Assembly: GCA_964601325.1 (NCBI GenBank)
Contig: CAZRNA010000004.1
Location: forward strand, 3,819 to 67,818
Origin: CAVPLU01 sp964601325
Lineage (GTDB): Archaea; Thermoproteota; Bathyarchaeia; 40CM-2-53-6
DNA length: 64,000 nucleotides
Direction of reading: 5' to 3'
The notes beneath the pieces were generated by a model, which saw only the letters and a list, made by a program, of their open reading frames with translations, was not told the origin of the DNA and made no database searches. Shown here piece by piece: positions 26,224 through 35,662 of this stretch (position 1 is the stretch's first letter; every line of letters begins with the position of its first letter). Position numbers and translations under genes: made by a program.

Positions 26224-27822
26224 ATGGCTGATCCGGAGAGTCATCAGATGCAATCGACGCCGGGCGCACAACATGTCCATGATAGACATCCCAGACTTGC
26301 GAAGGGAGACGTCCTGCTTAGGGCGGAAAAGGTCGTGAAGGGATTCCCAGGAGTATGGGAGAATCTGATACTCGATGAAGTTGACTTCGATGTGAGATCT
26401 GGAGAAGTTCACGTAGTACTCGGCGAGAATGGCGCAGGAAAGACGGTGTTAGCTAACGTTCTCTCCGGGTTCTATTCTGCAACTCGCGGACAGATCTACA
26501 TCAGAGGAAAGCCCGTCACGATAAACTCTCCCGAGGACGCGCTTAGACTCGGTGTCGCAATGGTCCATCAGGAGTTCACACTCGTACGCCCTCTCACAGT
26601 CGCAGAGAACGTTTCGCTGGGGCTCAAGAAGAACAGCTTGTCTTTTCCAATTGGAGAGGTCGAGAAAAAGCTGAGCGAGCTGTCTGCGAAGTACAATCTG
26701 AAAGTCGATCCTAAAGCGAGAGTGGAGGACCTCTCAGTAGGAGAACAGCAACGCGCTGAGATACTCAAAGTCCTCTATCACGATCCTGACGTAATCATAC
26801 TCGACGAGCCAACCTCGGTACTGACGCCCACGGAATCGCAACAGTTGTTTTCGATCCTTCGCGGACTAGCAGACGAGGGAAAGGGTGTCATACTGATCAC
26901 GCACAAGATGGAGGATGTCATGCGCAACAGCGATCGGGTTACAGTTCTCAAACTGGGCAAGTTGTCCGGGACTAAGAATACGTCTGAGACGAATGGGCAG
27001 GAGCTCGTTAGAATGATGATAGGTCCCGAAGTGCCTGTGCTGCCAAGAGTTCGACCATCAGCGAAAGGCAAAGTTGCAGTTGAAGTCAACGACCTATACG
27101 TCTTAGGGGGAGAAGGAGCCCGCGCGGTAAGAGGTGCCTCCCTTACGGTACATGAGGGCGAGATCTTGGGTATTGCAGGCGTGGCGGGAAACGGCCAAAG
27201 TGAGCTCGTTGAAGCAATAACCGGTCTGCGCAGTGTTGTTGGCGGGAAAATAACGATCTTCGGTCAAGATATGACCAATCGATCGCCGAAAGAAATCGCA
27301 ATGCTCGGCGTTAGCCACATTCCTGAGGAACGAAGAAGGACAGGCACAGCTGAGGGCCTTCCGCTCATGGAGAATCTGATGATGAAGGACTATCGCATAT
27401 CGCCGTTCTCAAAGGCCGGGTTCCTCGATATCCTGGCGATCAAGAAGCACTGCGAGAAGCTGGTGTCCGAGTTCGAGATTCTGACTCCCGATCTCGACAA
27501 GACTGAGGCGAGGATACTCTCAGGTGGAAACATACAGAGGATGATCCTCGCAAGAGAGCTATGGAAGGAACCGCGCGTCGTAGTTGCATCTCACCCAACC
27601 TATGGGCTCGACATCCGAGCCATAGAACACACGCACCGGCTTCTACTCAAATTGAGAGAAAAGGGCTCCGCGGTCTTTCTCGTCTCAGAGGATTTGGACG
27701 AGATAATGGCACTCAGTGACCGCATCGCGGTAATGTTCAATGGCAAAGTGATCGGGATCAAGGAATCTGGCGAAACGAGCGCGCAGGAAATCGGCCAAAT
27801 GATGGCCGGGATAGTCGGGTAA
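26224..27822 (+). CDS. ABC transporter ATPase with two nucleotide-binding domains (nucleoside/sugar type)
   Basis: A 532-residue fused dimer of ATPase domains of the RbsA/NupA (YufO) class. Domain 1 has Walker A GENGAGKTV, signature LSVGEQQR and Walker B VIILDEPTSVLTP. Domain 2 is the usual degenerate copy: GVAGNGQSEL for Walker A, LSGGNIQR and VVASHPTYGLD in place of Walker B. This asymmetry is typical of transporters for nucleosides and simple sugars. Followed in order by a BMP-type binding protein and two permeases, giving a complete importer. The long N-terminal tail before DVLLRAEKVVKGFPG suggests the true start may be inside. Confidence 0.93.
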   Translation: MADPESHQMQSTPGAQHVHDRHPRLAKGDVLLRAEKVVKGFPGVWENLILDEVDFDVRSGEVHVVLGENGAGKTVLANVLSGFYSATRGQIYIRGKPVTINSPEDALRLGVAMVHQEFTLVRPLTVAENVSLGLKKNSLSFPIGEVEKKLSELSAKYNLKVDPKARVEDLSVGEQQRAEILKVLYHDPDVIILDEPTSVLTPTESQQLFSILRGLADEGKGVILITHKMEDVMRNSDRVTVLKLGKLSGTKNTSETNGQELVRMMIGPEVPVLPRVRPSAKGKVAVEVNDLYVLGGEGARAVRGASLTVHEGEILGIAGVAGNGQSELVEAITGLRSVVGGKITIFGQDMTNRSPKEIAMLGVSHIPEERRRTGTAEGLPLMENLMMKDYRISPFSKAGFLDILAIKKHCEKLVSEFEILTPDLDKTEARILSGGNIQRMILARELWKEPRVVVASHPTYGLDIRAIEHTHRLLLKLREKGSAVFLVSEDLDEIMALSDRIAVMFNGKVIGIKESGETSAQEIGQMMAGIVG

Positions 27823-27864
27823 GCGCCGAGGCTGAGTGTGCCCCTGCGCAAGGCCTGCCACAGG

Positions 27865-27873
27865 TTAAATATA
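27865..27873 (+). promoter_or_regulatory. TATA box before BMP-family binding protein
   Basis: TTAAATATA about 60 nt before the TTG start; the predicted transcription start (about 27898) coincides with an ATG that opens a 22-codon frame overlapping the binding-protein start, so a short leader peptide is possible but unproven. Confidence 0.55.
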
Positions 27874-27932
27874 CTTTGGTTCGTCTCAGGTCATACCATG
27901 GGCTTTGGGCCCATAGAAGTTGAAAAGGAAAA

Positions 27933-29246
27933 TTGGGTAAGGCATCAAGTGTTCTGCGACATCTAGGAAGCAAATCAGCAATCACGCGAATGCAGGCAAT
28001 CCTCATCGTTGTTATCGTGATCGTAGCCGCTGCCGGCGCTGCAGCTTGGTACTTGGCCAATCCTCCGGCGCCTGCGCTCAAGAAGATCGCGGTTGTATCG
28101 GACATCGGCGGACGGGGAGACTTGTCATTCAACGACATGGGATACAAGGGCGGAGCCGAAGCCGAGAAGGCTTTTGGCGTCACAATGGTGGAGTTGGTCA
28201 GCAAGACAGAGGCGGACTATGTTCCCAATCTCGAAACTGCGGCTAAGGACCCGGACGTCATACTTGTCGTCGGCATTGGATTCCTCTTGAGTGACGCGCT
28301 GAATCGAACAGCATGGAAGTATCCGGACAAGAATTTTGCAGGTATCGACACCTTCCTCGGGGGGGCACCCAACTTGCTGAACATAGTTTTTGAGGAGCAC
28401 AAAGGAAGCGCGATCGTTGGGGCCTTGGCGGCGTTGGCGGCTGCTCAATACGGCTACTCTCACATCGGGGTCGTCTTGGGTATCGAGATACCTACACTCT
28501 GGAAGTTCGAGATCGGCTACAAGTGGGGCGCAGACTGGGCGCTCAAGTGGTATCAAAACAAGTTCGGCAAGAGCGCACCTGTCATAGGAGATACTCCGGT
28601 GAAGGACAGGGTACTTTGGACGTACACGGGCACATTTAGTGACATAACGAAAGGATACGAAGCCGCGAAGGCTATGTACGCTCAAGACGCTGTTGCAGTC
28701 TACAACGTAGCCGGTCCGCTCGGTCTCGGTCTCAACCAAGCAGTTCAGGAGATAGCGACTTCAAAGAATCTAGCGATGGGTCCACCGTTCTGGATCGGGG
28801 TGGACGCCAACCAAGACTGGATAAACCCGGGGTTCGTTCTCGCCAGCATGATGAAACGGGTTGACAAAGGGGTCTACTTTGCAACTCAACTAGTCATTGA
28901 AGGCAAATTCAGACAGGTCGTAGCAGACACGAGTGGATTCGCCACCTTGGGAATTGGAACTAGCGTAGCAGGTATCGCCATGACAGGAATATCCGTGAGC
29001 ACTCTAGCCGACTTGGACGAGTTCATCCAGATGGGCGTCGAGGCGGAGCAGCTGACAGGAAAGAAGGTGCTCCCGATGGCTCCTGAGGACATCAAAGCGA
29101 AAGTCACGGCCATGAGGAACGCAGTACCGAGCTGGATATGGGATGCGGAGAAGGATCTAGAGACTGCAATCAGTAACGACCCTTCACTCGTTCCGCTAGC
29201 GACGACGAAAGATGTCGTAGACCAGTGGAGGGCCACACTAGGTTAG
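27933..29246 (+). CDS. BMP-family (Med/PnrA-like) substrate-binding protein
   Basis: A 437-residue extracytoplasmic binding protein. The N-terminus has a basic segment then a transmembrane anchor (ILIVVIVIVAAAGAAAWYL), followed by the mature domain starting KKIAVVSDIGGRGDLSFND, the PnrA/BMP signature for purine nucleoside binding. No lipobox Cys is visible, so it is probably held by the N-terminal helix. The TTG start is preceded by AAGGA; an internal ATG at 27990 is possible but would remove the basic residues. Partner of the flanking ATPase and permeases. Confidence 0.9.
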   Translation: MGKASSVLRHLGSKSAITRMQAILIVVIVIVAAAGAAAWYLANPPAPALKKIAVVSDIGGRGDLSFNDMGYKGGAEAEKAFGVTMVELVSKTEADYVPNLETAAKDPDVILVVGIGFLLSDALNRTAWKYPDKNFAGIDTFLGGAPNLLNIVFEEHKGSAIVGALAALAAAQYGYSHIGVVLGIEIPTLWKFEIGYKWGADWALKWYQNKFGKSAPVIGDTPVKDRVLWTYTGTFSDITKGYEAAKAMYAQDAVAVYNVAGPLGLGLNQAVQEIATSKNLAMGPPFWIGVDANQDWINPGFVLASMMKRVDKGVYFATQLVIEGKFRQVVADTSGFATLGIGTSVAGIAMTGISVSTLADLDEFIQMGVEAEQLTGKKVLPMAPEDIKAKVTAMRNAVPSWIWDAEKDLETAISNDPSLVPLATTKDVVDQWRATLG

Positions 29247-29345
29247 TGGTTCTCCCTTCCTCCCTTTTTTCAACCATGGAAAGACTAGCAGGCGAAGCCT
29301 GCCATCATGACTAATTCCGTTGACTTCGCAATCAGGTGAGGCTGC

Positions 29346-30386
29346 GTGAGCAAACAGCTTACTGCGACACTCCGGCCGGTGACGGAATCCGCAGTTGCAG
29401 TGGTGATTGGGTTGGTTGCAGGGGCCCTCCTGATGTTGGCTTTTGGATACAACCCGGTTCAAGCATATGTGTGGCTGTTTGTCGGCGCGTTCGGCAGTAC
29501 TGCAGGCATATTGGAATCTCTCGCCTTTGCCACTCCTCTCATGGTCACCGCAGTTACCTTCGCCGTTGGGGTAAGAGCTGCTCTCTTCAACATAGGAGCC
29601 GAGGGTCAGATGTACCTCGGTGCGATTGGAGCGGTCATTGTGGGCGGCACGATGCTCTTGCCAGCGGGCATACATCCAATCGCTGCTACGATCTTCGGCA
29701 TGTGTCTAGGTGCTCTTTGGGCGCTGCCCGCTGCTATTCTCAAGATTTGGAGAGGAGTTCACGAGGTGGTCTCTACCATTATGCTGAATTGGGTCGCCTT
29801 CTATTTCGTGACTTTCCTTGTGCGGACATACTTGGGAGAGCCCGGAAGGGCTGAACGAGCAATTCCGGCATTGCCGACAGCTCGTTATCCCGTACTCGGT
29901 GAAACCTTGACCGCGATAATCTTTGTGGTTCTTGCATTCTGCGTGGCGGTCGCAATCCTTCTGTGGCGCACTGGAATAGGCTTCGAACTCAGACTCGTGG
30001 GAGACAACCCTGAAGCAGCCAAGTACGCAGGAGCAAGTAGCAGCCGAGCCATTCTCCTCAGCTTCGCAGTAGGAGGATTGGCAGCCGGACTCGCGGGCGC
30101 AAGTCAAGTTCTCGGGCGACCGCCGTCTTGGACTATCTATGCAACGCTGGGGAACCTCCTAAACCTGGGCTTTGACGGCATAGGAGTTGCCCTGATCGGA
30201 AGAAACCATCCCGTCGGTGGAGTCTTCGCCGCCATATTCTACGGAGGTCTAATGAACGGCGGCCGATACATGGAATATCACGTCGGAGTAGCCTCCGAAC
30301 TCGTCGACGCGATCAACGGGATCATCGTGATAGCACTTGCGATGCCCGAGATAGTCGCAATCATCAGGAGGAGGCGTGAGTCGTGA
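29346..30386 (+). CDS. ABC transporter permease 1 (BPD_transp_2, nucleoside type)
   Basis: A 346-residue permease with about nine helices. Family landmarks: ALFNIGAEGQMYLGAIGAV and VVSTIMLNWVAFYFV, then RLVGDNPEAAKYAGASSSRA (EAA-like coupling loop contacting the ATPase). Matches YufP/NupB-like proteins that pair with BMP binding proteins. GTG start; overlaps the next permease by 4 nt. Confidence 0.92.
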   Translation: MSKQLTATLRPVTESAVAVVIGLVAGALLMLAFGYNPVQAYVWLFVGAFGSTAGILESLAFATPLMVTAVTFAVGVRAALFNIGAEGQMYLGAIGAVIVGGTMLLPAGIHPIAATIFGMCLGALWALPAAILKIWRGVHEVVSTIMLNWVAFYFVTFLVRTYLGEPGRAERAIPALPTARYPVLGETLTAIIFVVLAFCVAVAILLWRTGIGFELRLVGDNPEAAKYAGASSSRAILLSFAVGGLAAGLAGASQVLGRPPSWTIYATLGNLLNLGFDGIGVALIGRNHPVGGVFAAIFYGGLMNGGRYMEYHVGVASELVDAINGIIVIALAMPEIVAIIRRRRES

Positions 30387-31375
30387 AACCAATACGACGA
30401 CTCCAGTGGTATCTAGTTGGAATAGTGCTAACGCTGGCCATGATGTATATCATTTCATTGGCCGGACTCGGCCTTGCTGGCCTCATAGAGACGGGGTTGT
30501 TAGCGATGACGCCCCTCGCATTGGCTGCAGTGGGCGAGTGTCTTAACGAGCAGGCAGGCACTGTCAACGTGGGTATGGAAGGAATCTTCCTTATCACTGC
30601 GGTTCTAGGTGTCTACTGGGCCGAAGTATTTGAAAGCGGGTTGTGGGGCCTGCTGCTCGGTGCCGCGACCGGGGCTTTCATTGGTCTAGTCTTCGGGCTC
30701 GTATGCGTCTACGGGAAAGCGAACCAAGTGGTCGCTGGCATGGGATTGAACATATTCGCGCTGGGATTCGGCCCATACCTGTTGATGTCCATATGGGCTT
30801 TCCCTGGAATTCATGTCTTCCGACATGAGCTAATGTTCCTGCCTCAGCAGTTCACCATATGGGGTGCATCTTTTGCCATAAGTGCCGTAACGGTCGCTGC
30901 AATCATAATTGCCGTCCTAGCGTATCTGCTACTGCATAGAACTTTGTTAGGTATCAGAATACGCGCTGCTGGGGAGAACCCGATCGCGGTTGACGTAGCA
31001 GGTGTCAGTGTCGGTCACGTCAGGCTGTTAATGTGCGTCGTTGGGGGAGCGCTTGCTGGCCTAGGCGGTGCCTTCATGCCATTGGCGTGGTTTGGCGCCG
31101 CCACCAAGGAGATATCTGCTGGTAGAGGTTTCATAGCGCTCGCAGCAGTGGTATTTGCCGGGCTCGATCCATTGCTGGCTCTAGTGGCTGCTTTCATATT
31201 TGGATTCGCGGAGGGCTTGGCATTCACAGTTGTGGTTACTCCTGGAGTGAAGGAGGTAGTCCCGTTCTATTTTGTTCAAATGGCGCCTTATGTCGTTACT
31301 TTGTTGATACTTACCGCCGCAATTGGAGGAAAGAGGTTCCCACGCGCGTCAGGCAAACCATATGTGAGAGAGTAG
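30383..31375 (+). CDS. ABC transporter permease 2 (BPD_transp_2, nucleoside type)
   Basis: A 330-residue second permease of the importer. Typical features: MTPLALAAVGECLNEQAG, then VNVGMEGIFLITAVLGVYW, and the coupling loop IRAAGENPIAVDVAGVSV. GTG start within the end of permease 1. The four-gene order ATPase, binding protein, permease, permease is that of a purine nucleoside importer; a nucleoside phosphorylase at 33.9 kb fits such a substrate. Confidence 0.92.
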   Translation: MKPIRRLQWYLVGIVLTLAMMYIISLAGLGLAGLIETGLLAMTPLALAAVGECLNEQAGTVNVGMEGIFLITAVLGVYWAEVFESGLWGLLLGAATGAFIGLVFGLVCVYGKANQVVAGMGLNIFALGFGPYLLMSIWAFPGIHVFRHELMFLPQQFTIWGASFAISAVTVAAIIIAVLAYLLLHRTLLGIRIRAAGENPIAVDVAGVSVGHVRLLMCVVGGALAGLGGAFMPLAWFGAATKEISAGRGFIALAAVVFAGLDPLLALVAAFIFGFAEGLAFTVVVTPGVKEVVPFYFVQMAPYVVTLLILTAAIGGKRFPRASGKPYVRE

Positions 31376-31430
31376 CCGAATCGACCGACTGCCGGACTGC
31401 AGTTCAAACCGACTGGTGCCGACATGCTGA

Positions 31431-33695
31431 TCAAGAGAGCGAGTATACGGTTCTCTTCTCGATCGTTCGCCTCTTGCCCTCAGGCCATATTCCAAGAGGG
31501 ATATACGTAGAGGATGATCGCCCGTAATGTGTAACATTGTCTGATGCGCATGAATTGCAGCTTGTAACCAAGCCCTTTATGATTCGATTACAGTTCTTAC
31601 AGAACGAGTAGACTCCAGAGTACGTAATGAACCGGAGACCGTTAGCAGCCGCTTCGTGCGTCAGGGAGAGTAGTGTATCCGCAGTCACCTTGGGGTCGAC
31701 AGTAATCGGGGTCAAATGGCCGCCGGGGGTTAGGGTCTGCAGCATTCCTTCGATCGAGAGTCTTTCACCGAATGGCATCTTTGATGTCAGAGGCACACCT
31801 GGTAGGTCGGTATAGAACGGGTAGTTTCTACCACCTTGGGCTGAGACGGTGCTCTTGCCGTAGTGTTCCACGTCAAGCTCGGCTAGTCTTGATGTGGCAT
31901 CGTCTCCAGGCCTTTCCGATAGCACAACGCGCATTCCGAGGTTCTCAGAGGCCGCCTCGGTTTGTTTCTTCAGCTCTTGGAGGATCTTCTCAGCGAAAGC
32001 TAGCGAGTCCTTTTTCAACTCGCTTCCTGTGTGTGCGAGGCAAGCCTCGTTCAGTCCGAGAATCGCCACCGCATAGGTAGCCGTCTTCTCACGGAGGTAA
32101 GGTGCGCCTTGCCCGGATCCAAACAGCAGCGGAAGTGTGGCTTGTTTCAGCCTATCGACCATGAATCTCCGCTTGATCTTGAAGGCCTCCAGCGTCAGAG
32201 CAAGCATGTCGGTCATTGACTTGAACAGTCTATCATCATCTCTTCGCGCCTCGTAGGAAAGTCGTGGCAGGTTGAGAAAGATCGTTGCCATACAACCTGT
32301 CCTGTAGCAATCCGACTCCCATTGCTTACCCCAATCATCTGTAAGCCTCAGCCCCGTGGCCGTGTAACAGTCTCGCGAATTGTCTGAAAGCAACGCCATG
32401 TATGGTAGCATCCGAGATGCAGCAAGCTCATGAGTCTTGAGAACGCGAGGTCGAATCTCATCCTTTGTTTCGGCCGAGTTCCGGATCTTGAAGACCAGCC
32501 TCGGACTCACCAACGGATTGATCAATGCCTCTTGCGAGGTCACTTCGAGCAGGGCGTCAAGAACCATGCCGGCTTCTTCATGATAATCAGCGTAGATCCC
32601 TACAGTTCGACCTCCTGGTCCTATCGCCTCGACGTTCTCTAGGAACTCAGGTACTGCATATTCGAGGCCAAGAGACAGTCCGGGTTGAGGGGCGCCTAAT
32701 GGCAGGTCCTGTCCTACGGATGAAAGAAAGAGCGCCAATGATTCTTTGACCGAGTCTTCTGGTGTGTGCTCGACGTAGGGTGATAGGAATACGTTGAACA
32801 GGTCGAAGCATTGTTCCCCTGATATCTCGGCGATTCCGAGACGGTAGATGTTCTGAATCATAGCCAAAGCTGCGTTGAAGCTTTCCGGCGGTCTGACACC
32901 GACAAGTCCGTTCTTCAGGAAGTATCGGAGATCATGCTGTACCTCGCTTGGTTTTAGCGGCCAACTCTCAAGGTCGGATATGTGAATCTGGCCCGAGATG
33001 TGTGCGTCAGCTATCTCACGCGGCAAGCACTCCAGAAGCACGTACTCTCCCAACACAGAAGCTCCGGCGGTTCTCTGAACGTAGTCGGTTGCCAATCCGA
33101 GCTCGCCCGTGGAGCGGAGAAGCTGGGTTACATCGTACACAGGCATCCCGACACGCGTCAGCTTGTGTCTGTACTCTTCAAGTTTCTTCTCGATCAGGAT
33201 GGCGTTCACGAATTCCCGGATCAGAGCACCAGTTAAGTAAGAAGTCCTGAGCTTAATCAGACGATCTTCCGCTTCTGCTGCTATCTCATCTGCAAGCTCC
33301 TGAGGGACACCCGCTTCGACAACCAGCGACTTGGATATCTTGCTTCTGTGGAAGTCCTCTATCGCGAGCCGTGAGGTTCTGACGAACAGTCTACCGCGCT
33401 TCACACTGACATATTCTTCGAGATCTCGTGCGAAATGGACCACCATCTCGCCCAGTTCGGTTATCTCATACTTCTTCGTACGCTTGTCCGAACTGATCAG
33501 ACCAGCTTCCGCAAGGCTTCGGAGGTGGTAGACGAACTTTCCAGCATCACGGACTGGATCCAACTTCAGAGATGACATGATCTCTGTGTAGGGCAACGCG
33601 CCTTTCGTAGAGAGAAGACGAAGTACTTGCATGCGCAGCGGAGCGGATGCTGCGTCGAAGACGGCGGCTCCTAGCTTCTCAACGGAACGGAGCAT
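31431..33695 (-). CDS. NrdD-like (class III ribonucleotide reductase-related) protein with N-terminal winged helix; glycyl-radical site replaced
   Basis: A 754-residue protein from ATG 33695 (chosen because the TATA box at 33720 leaves the upstream GTG 33716 outside the transcript). Residues 1-85 form an ArsR-like winged helix (MQVLRLLSTKGALPYTEIMS, then FVYHLRSLAEAGLIS). An ATP-cone-like segment follows (KRGRLFVRTSRLAIEDFHRS). The rest is NrdD-like, including TIFLNLPRLSYEA and a C-terminal zinc site (CKNCN and CNSCA). At the normal glycyl-radical position (R-V-x-G-Y) it reads RSSSTYIPL, so the Gly is Ser (about residue 729). Catalysis by glycyl radical therefore looks impossible; a nucleotide-sensing regulatory role is an inference. 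No NrdG activase is adjacent. Confidence 0.8.
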   Translation of the reverse strand: MLRSVEKLGAAVFDAASAPLRMQVLRLLSTKGALPYTEIMSSLKLDPVRDAGKFVYHLRSLAEAGLISSDKRTKKYEITELGEMVVHFARDLEEYVSVKRGRLFVRTSRLAIEDFHRSKISKSLVVEAGVPQELADEIAAEAEDRLIKLRTSYLTGALIREFVNAILIEKKLEEYRHKLTRVGMPVYDVTQLLRSTGELGLATDYVQRTAGASVLGEYVLLECLPREIADAHISGQIHISDLESWPLKPSEVQHDLRYFLKNGLVGVRPPESFNAALAMIQNIYRLGIAEISGEQCFDLFNVFLSPYVEHTPEDSVKESLALFLSSVGQDLPLGAPQPGLSLGLEYAVPEFLENVEAIGPGGRTVGIYADYHEEAGMVLDALLEVTSQEALINPLVSPRLVFKIRNSAETKDEIRPRVLKTHELAASRMLPYMALLSDNSRDCYTATGLRLTDDWGKQWESDCYRTGCMATIFLNLPRLSYEARRDDDRLFKSMTDMLALTLEAFKIKRRFMVDRLKQATLPLLFGSGQGAPYLREKTATYAVAILGLNEACLAHTGSELKKDSLAFAEKILQELKKQTEAASENLGMRVVLSERPGDDATSRLAELDVEHYGKSTVSAQGGRNYPFYTDLPGVPLTSKMPFGERLSIEGMLQTLTPGGHLTPITVDPKVTADTLLSLTHEAAANGLRFITYSGVYSFCKNCNRIIKGLVTSCNSCASDNVTHYGRSSSTYIPLGIWPEGKRRTIEKRTVYSLS

Positions 33696-33719
33696 GGCGC
33701 AGACAGTGTGCACCAATAG

Positions 33720-33729
33720 TTTAAAAAAC
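33720..33729 (-). promoter_or_regulatory. TATA box of NrdD-like gene
   Basis: On the minus strand GTTTTTTAAA lies about 30 nt before the ATG at 33695, implying a nearly leaderless mRNA and fixing the start codon. Confidence 0.6.
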
Positions 33730-33885
33730 TGTAGTAATCAGCCGGAGCGTTCTCGTAATCATCGAAGATCGTGAATAATCAATTGGGACCGGATGATGCC
33801 GACATCATCTTGTCTCATCGAAGCCTACAAGAGCCCGGCGAGTGCCTTTATGTCGTGGATTTCGACGGGTATGATGTGTGGAAGA

Positions 33886-34719
33886 ATGAGCGAGAGACTA
33901 GTTTCCGCCGTCCAACCTGAATCTGTTGAAGGTGTCCAATACCACATCTCAGCGAAGCGAGGGCAGGTAGGTCGCTACGTCTTCCTGCCTGGTGATCCAG
34001 ATCGTGTGCCGAAGATAGCCAAGTTCTGGGATTCTGCCCATGAAGTGTCTTCGCACAGAGAGTACAGAATATGGTCTGGAATGATTGACGGAACGATGGT
34101 GTCTGCGTGCTCTACCGGTATCGGTTGTCCAGCCGCAGCCATCGCAGTCGAGGAGCTAAGCAGGATTGGCGCAAACACATTCATTCGAGTCGGTTCGTGT
34201 GGCTCGTTAGTGCCCGACCTCGATTGCGGAGACCTTGCCATTTCCACGGCTGCTGTTCGTCTCGACGGTACTAGCAGACAGTACGTCATGGCTGAGTATC
34301 CCGCTGCAGCGAGCTACGATGTTGTCCTCGCGCTGGTTGAAGCTGCCGAGAAACTGGGAAAGAAGTATCGCGCAGGGTACACGGCGTCGACTGACAGCTT
34401 CTATGTTGGTCAAGGCCGTCGCGGCGTTGAAGGTTATCTGCCTCCGGACGCCGAGAAACTTGTTGAGAGGCTTCAACAACAGCACGTAGTCACAATGGAA
34501 ATGGAAGCTTCCGCAATCTTCACGCTCGCAGGAATCTATGGGTTCCGCAGTGGCTGTGTCCTTGCAGTGTACGCTAACAGGGCCACTAACAAATTCGAAG
34601 TCAGAGGGGAAGAGGACGCATGCAAAGTTGCTGTGGAAGCTGTTCGTATCCTGATCAAATGGGATTCAGATCGGCAGAAAGCCGGGAGAAGACACTGGTC
34701 ACCAAGTCTTAGCTACTGA
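33886..34719 (+). CDS. udp: nucleoside phosphorylase (uridine phosphorylase / PNP-I family)
   Basis: A 277-residue enzyme from the ATG at 33886 (MSERLVSAV); in-frame starts as far up as 33793 exist but add non-homologous sequence. Family landmarks: FLPGDPDRVPKIA (phosphate binding), STGIGCPAAAIAVEELSRIG, IRVGSCGSL and VVTMEMEASAIFTLAGIYG (ribose-binding Met-Glu). It cleaves nucleosides with phosphate to base and ribose-1-phosphate. The nearby nucleoside-type importer suggests salvage; exact base specificity cannot be assigned. Confidence 0.9.
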   Translation: MSERLVSAVQPESVEGVQYHISAKRGQVGRYVFLPGDPDRVPKIAKFWDSAHEVSSHREYRIWSGMIDGTMVSACSTGIGCPAAAIAVEELSRIGANTFIRVGSCGSLVPDLDCGDLAISTAAVRLDGTSRQYVMAEYPAAASYDVVLALVEAAEKLGKKYRAGYTASTDSFYVGQGRRGVEGYLPPDAEKLVERLQQQHVVTMEMEASAIFTLAGIYGFRSGCVLAVYANRATNKFEVRGEEDACKVAVEAVRILIKWDSDRQKAGRRHWSPSLSY

Positions 34720-34743
34720 TGTGCGACTCGCTTTGATGACGTT

Positions 34744-35406
34744 CTATTCTCTCCGGTACGAGTCCGGCCATATGATCTGTTTCAACTGGTAGAGGCTCCT
34801 GAGCCTATAATCTGGTTCAACCTTGAGCTCGGACTGTGCCGCAACCGGTTGTAACACAAGAGCGGTTTGAGCGCCTGCTGCTCGTCCCGCTTCGATATCG
34901 TACCTGCTGTCTCCAACGTAGATGCTTTCCTTCGGGGCTACTCCGAGCTTCTTGATTGCGGACGTGACAAGCGCCGGGTCCGGCTTGCCTTGTTCAACTT
35001 CGTTGATTCCAGTTATTGCGTCGAGCAGTGCGTCCATTCCGAAATACTTGACTATCTTCAATATTCTGTCGGTGCTGTTCGATGAGGCGACTGCTGACCT
35101 CACTCCCCGGGCTTTCATGATTCGGAGCATCCCCAGCGCTCCGTATCGTGGTTTCACCTCCAGGCGCCATCTATTCTCAAAGAGCTGACCTTTGAGCTCG
35201 ACAAGTTTACCTATGGTCTGCTCGCCATGGTTTGAGAGAAGTTGTCTGGCGATATCAACGGTCCTCAAACCAAGTCTGTCGATCACTTCTTGGTCCCGAA
35301 ATTCCAAACCAAGTATCTTTAGTGCGCCTCGCCACGATTGAAGGTGAACCCAATTCGAACCGATCAATGTCCCATCGAGGTCAAAAATGACGGCTTTGAC
35401 ATTCAT
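34744..35406 (-). CDS. HAD-superfamily phosphatase (PGP/beta-PGM-like)
   Basis: A 220-residue protein starting MNVKAVIFDLDGTL, the HAD motif I with nucleophile and acid Asp. Motif II is VASSNST, motif III the Lys in QGKPDPALV, and motif IV YVGDSRYDIEAGRAAGA. The alpha-helical cap lies between motifs I and II, as in phosphoglycolate phosphatase-like enzymes. The start is set at ATG 35406 because motif I begins there. Substrate unknown. Its 5' end faces the tRNA-Glu gene. Confidence 0.9.
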   Translation of the reverse strand: MNVKAVIFDLDGTLIGSNWVHLQSWRGALKILGLEFRDQEVIDRLGLRTVDIARQLLSNHGEQTIGKLVELKGQLFENRWRLEVKPRYGALGMLRIMKARGVRSAVASSNSTDRILKIVKYFGMDALLDAITGINEVEQGKPDPALVTSAIKKLGVAPKESIYVGDSRYDIEAGRAAGAQTALVLQPVAAQSELKVEPDYRLRSLYQLKQIIWPDSYRRE

Positions 35407-35502
35407 CCTGCTCGCACACGCGCTTCCGTTTGGCTCTAGGGGGTACGACACGGAGCAATGCTATATCGTCATATCTCAGTAGAGCTTCACCGAGCAAAGA
35501 AC

Positions 35503-35508
35503 TTAAAG
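35503..35508 (+). promoter_or_regulatory. TATA-like box of tRNA-Glu
   Basis: TTAAAG ends 26 nt before the first base of the tRNA, the spacing expected for an archaeal TATA box. Confidence 0.5.
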
Positions 35509-35557
35509 ACTCATTCGCTCGCTTTCGCCGTGGTGCTCCGGTGGTGTAGCCCGGTTA

Positions 35558-35571
35558 GCGCTGAGGCCGAG
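35558..35571 (+). other. tRNA-Glu intron 1 (D loop, before position 21; 14 nt)
   Basis: Central helix CGGT (35552-35555) with GCCG (35566-35569), bulges TAG and AGA; almost no intron-side helix, so a bulge-helix-loop. Removing it gives the normal D loop ending in A21. Confidence 0.8.
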
Positions 35572-35585
35572 AGCATAGCGGCCTT

Positions 35586-35612
35586 ATCCGTTGGCGAGTC
35601 AGCGGAGGCCAC
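35586..35612 (+). other. tRNA-Glu intron 2 (anticodon loop, 34/35; 27 nt)
   Basis: Central helix GGCC (35580-35583) with GGCC (35607-35610), bulges TTA and ACT, intron helix TCCG with CGGA. Not at the canonical 37/38 site. Confidence 0.9.
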
Positions 35613-35631
35613 TCGAGCCGTTGATCGCGGG

Positions 35632-35656
35632 AGATCGTTCGCAGACGATCCGCGAA
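35632..35656 (+). other. tRNA-Glu intron 3 (T arm, 53/54; 25 nt)
   Basis: Central helix CGCG (35626-35629) with CGCG (35651-35654), bulges GGA and AAT, intron helix GATCG with CGATC. A textbook BHB. Confidence 0.9.
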
Positions 35657-35662
35657 TTCGAA

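Noticed and set aside
31401..31440. tRNA-like 3' end (AGTTCAAACCG) after the second permease
   Set aside because: No complementary T stem or acceptor stem could be built around it.
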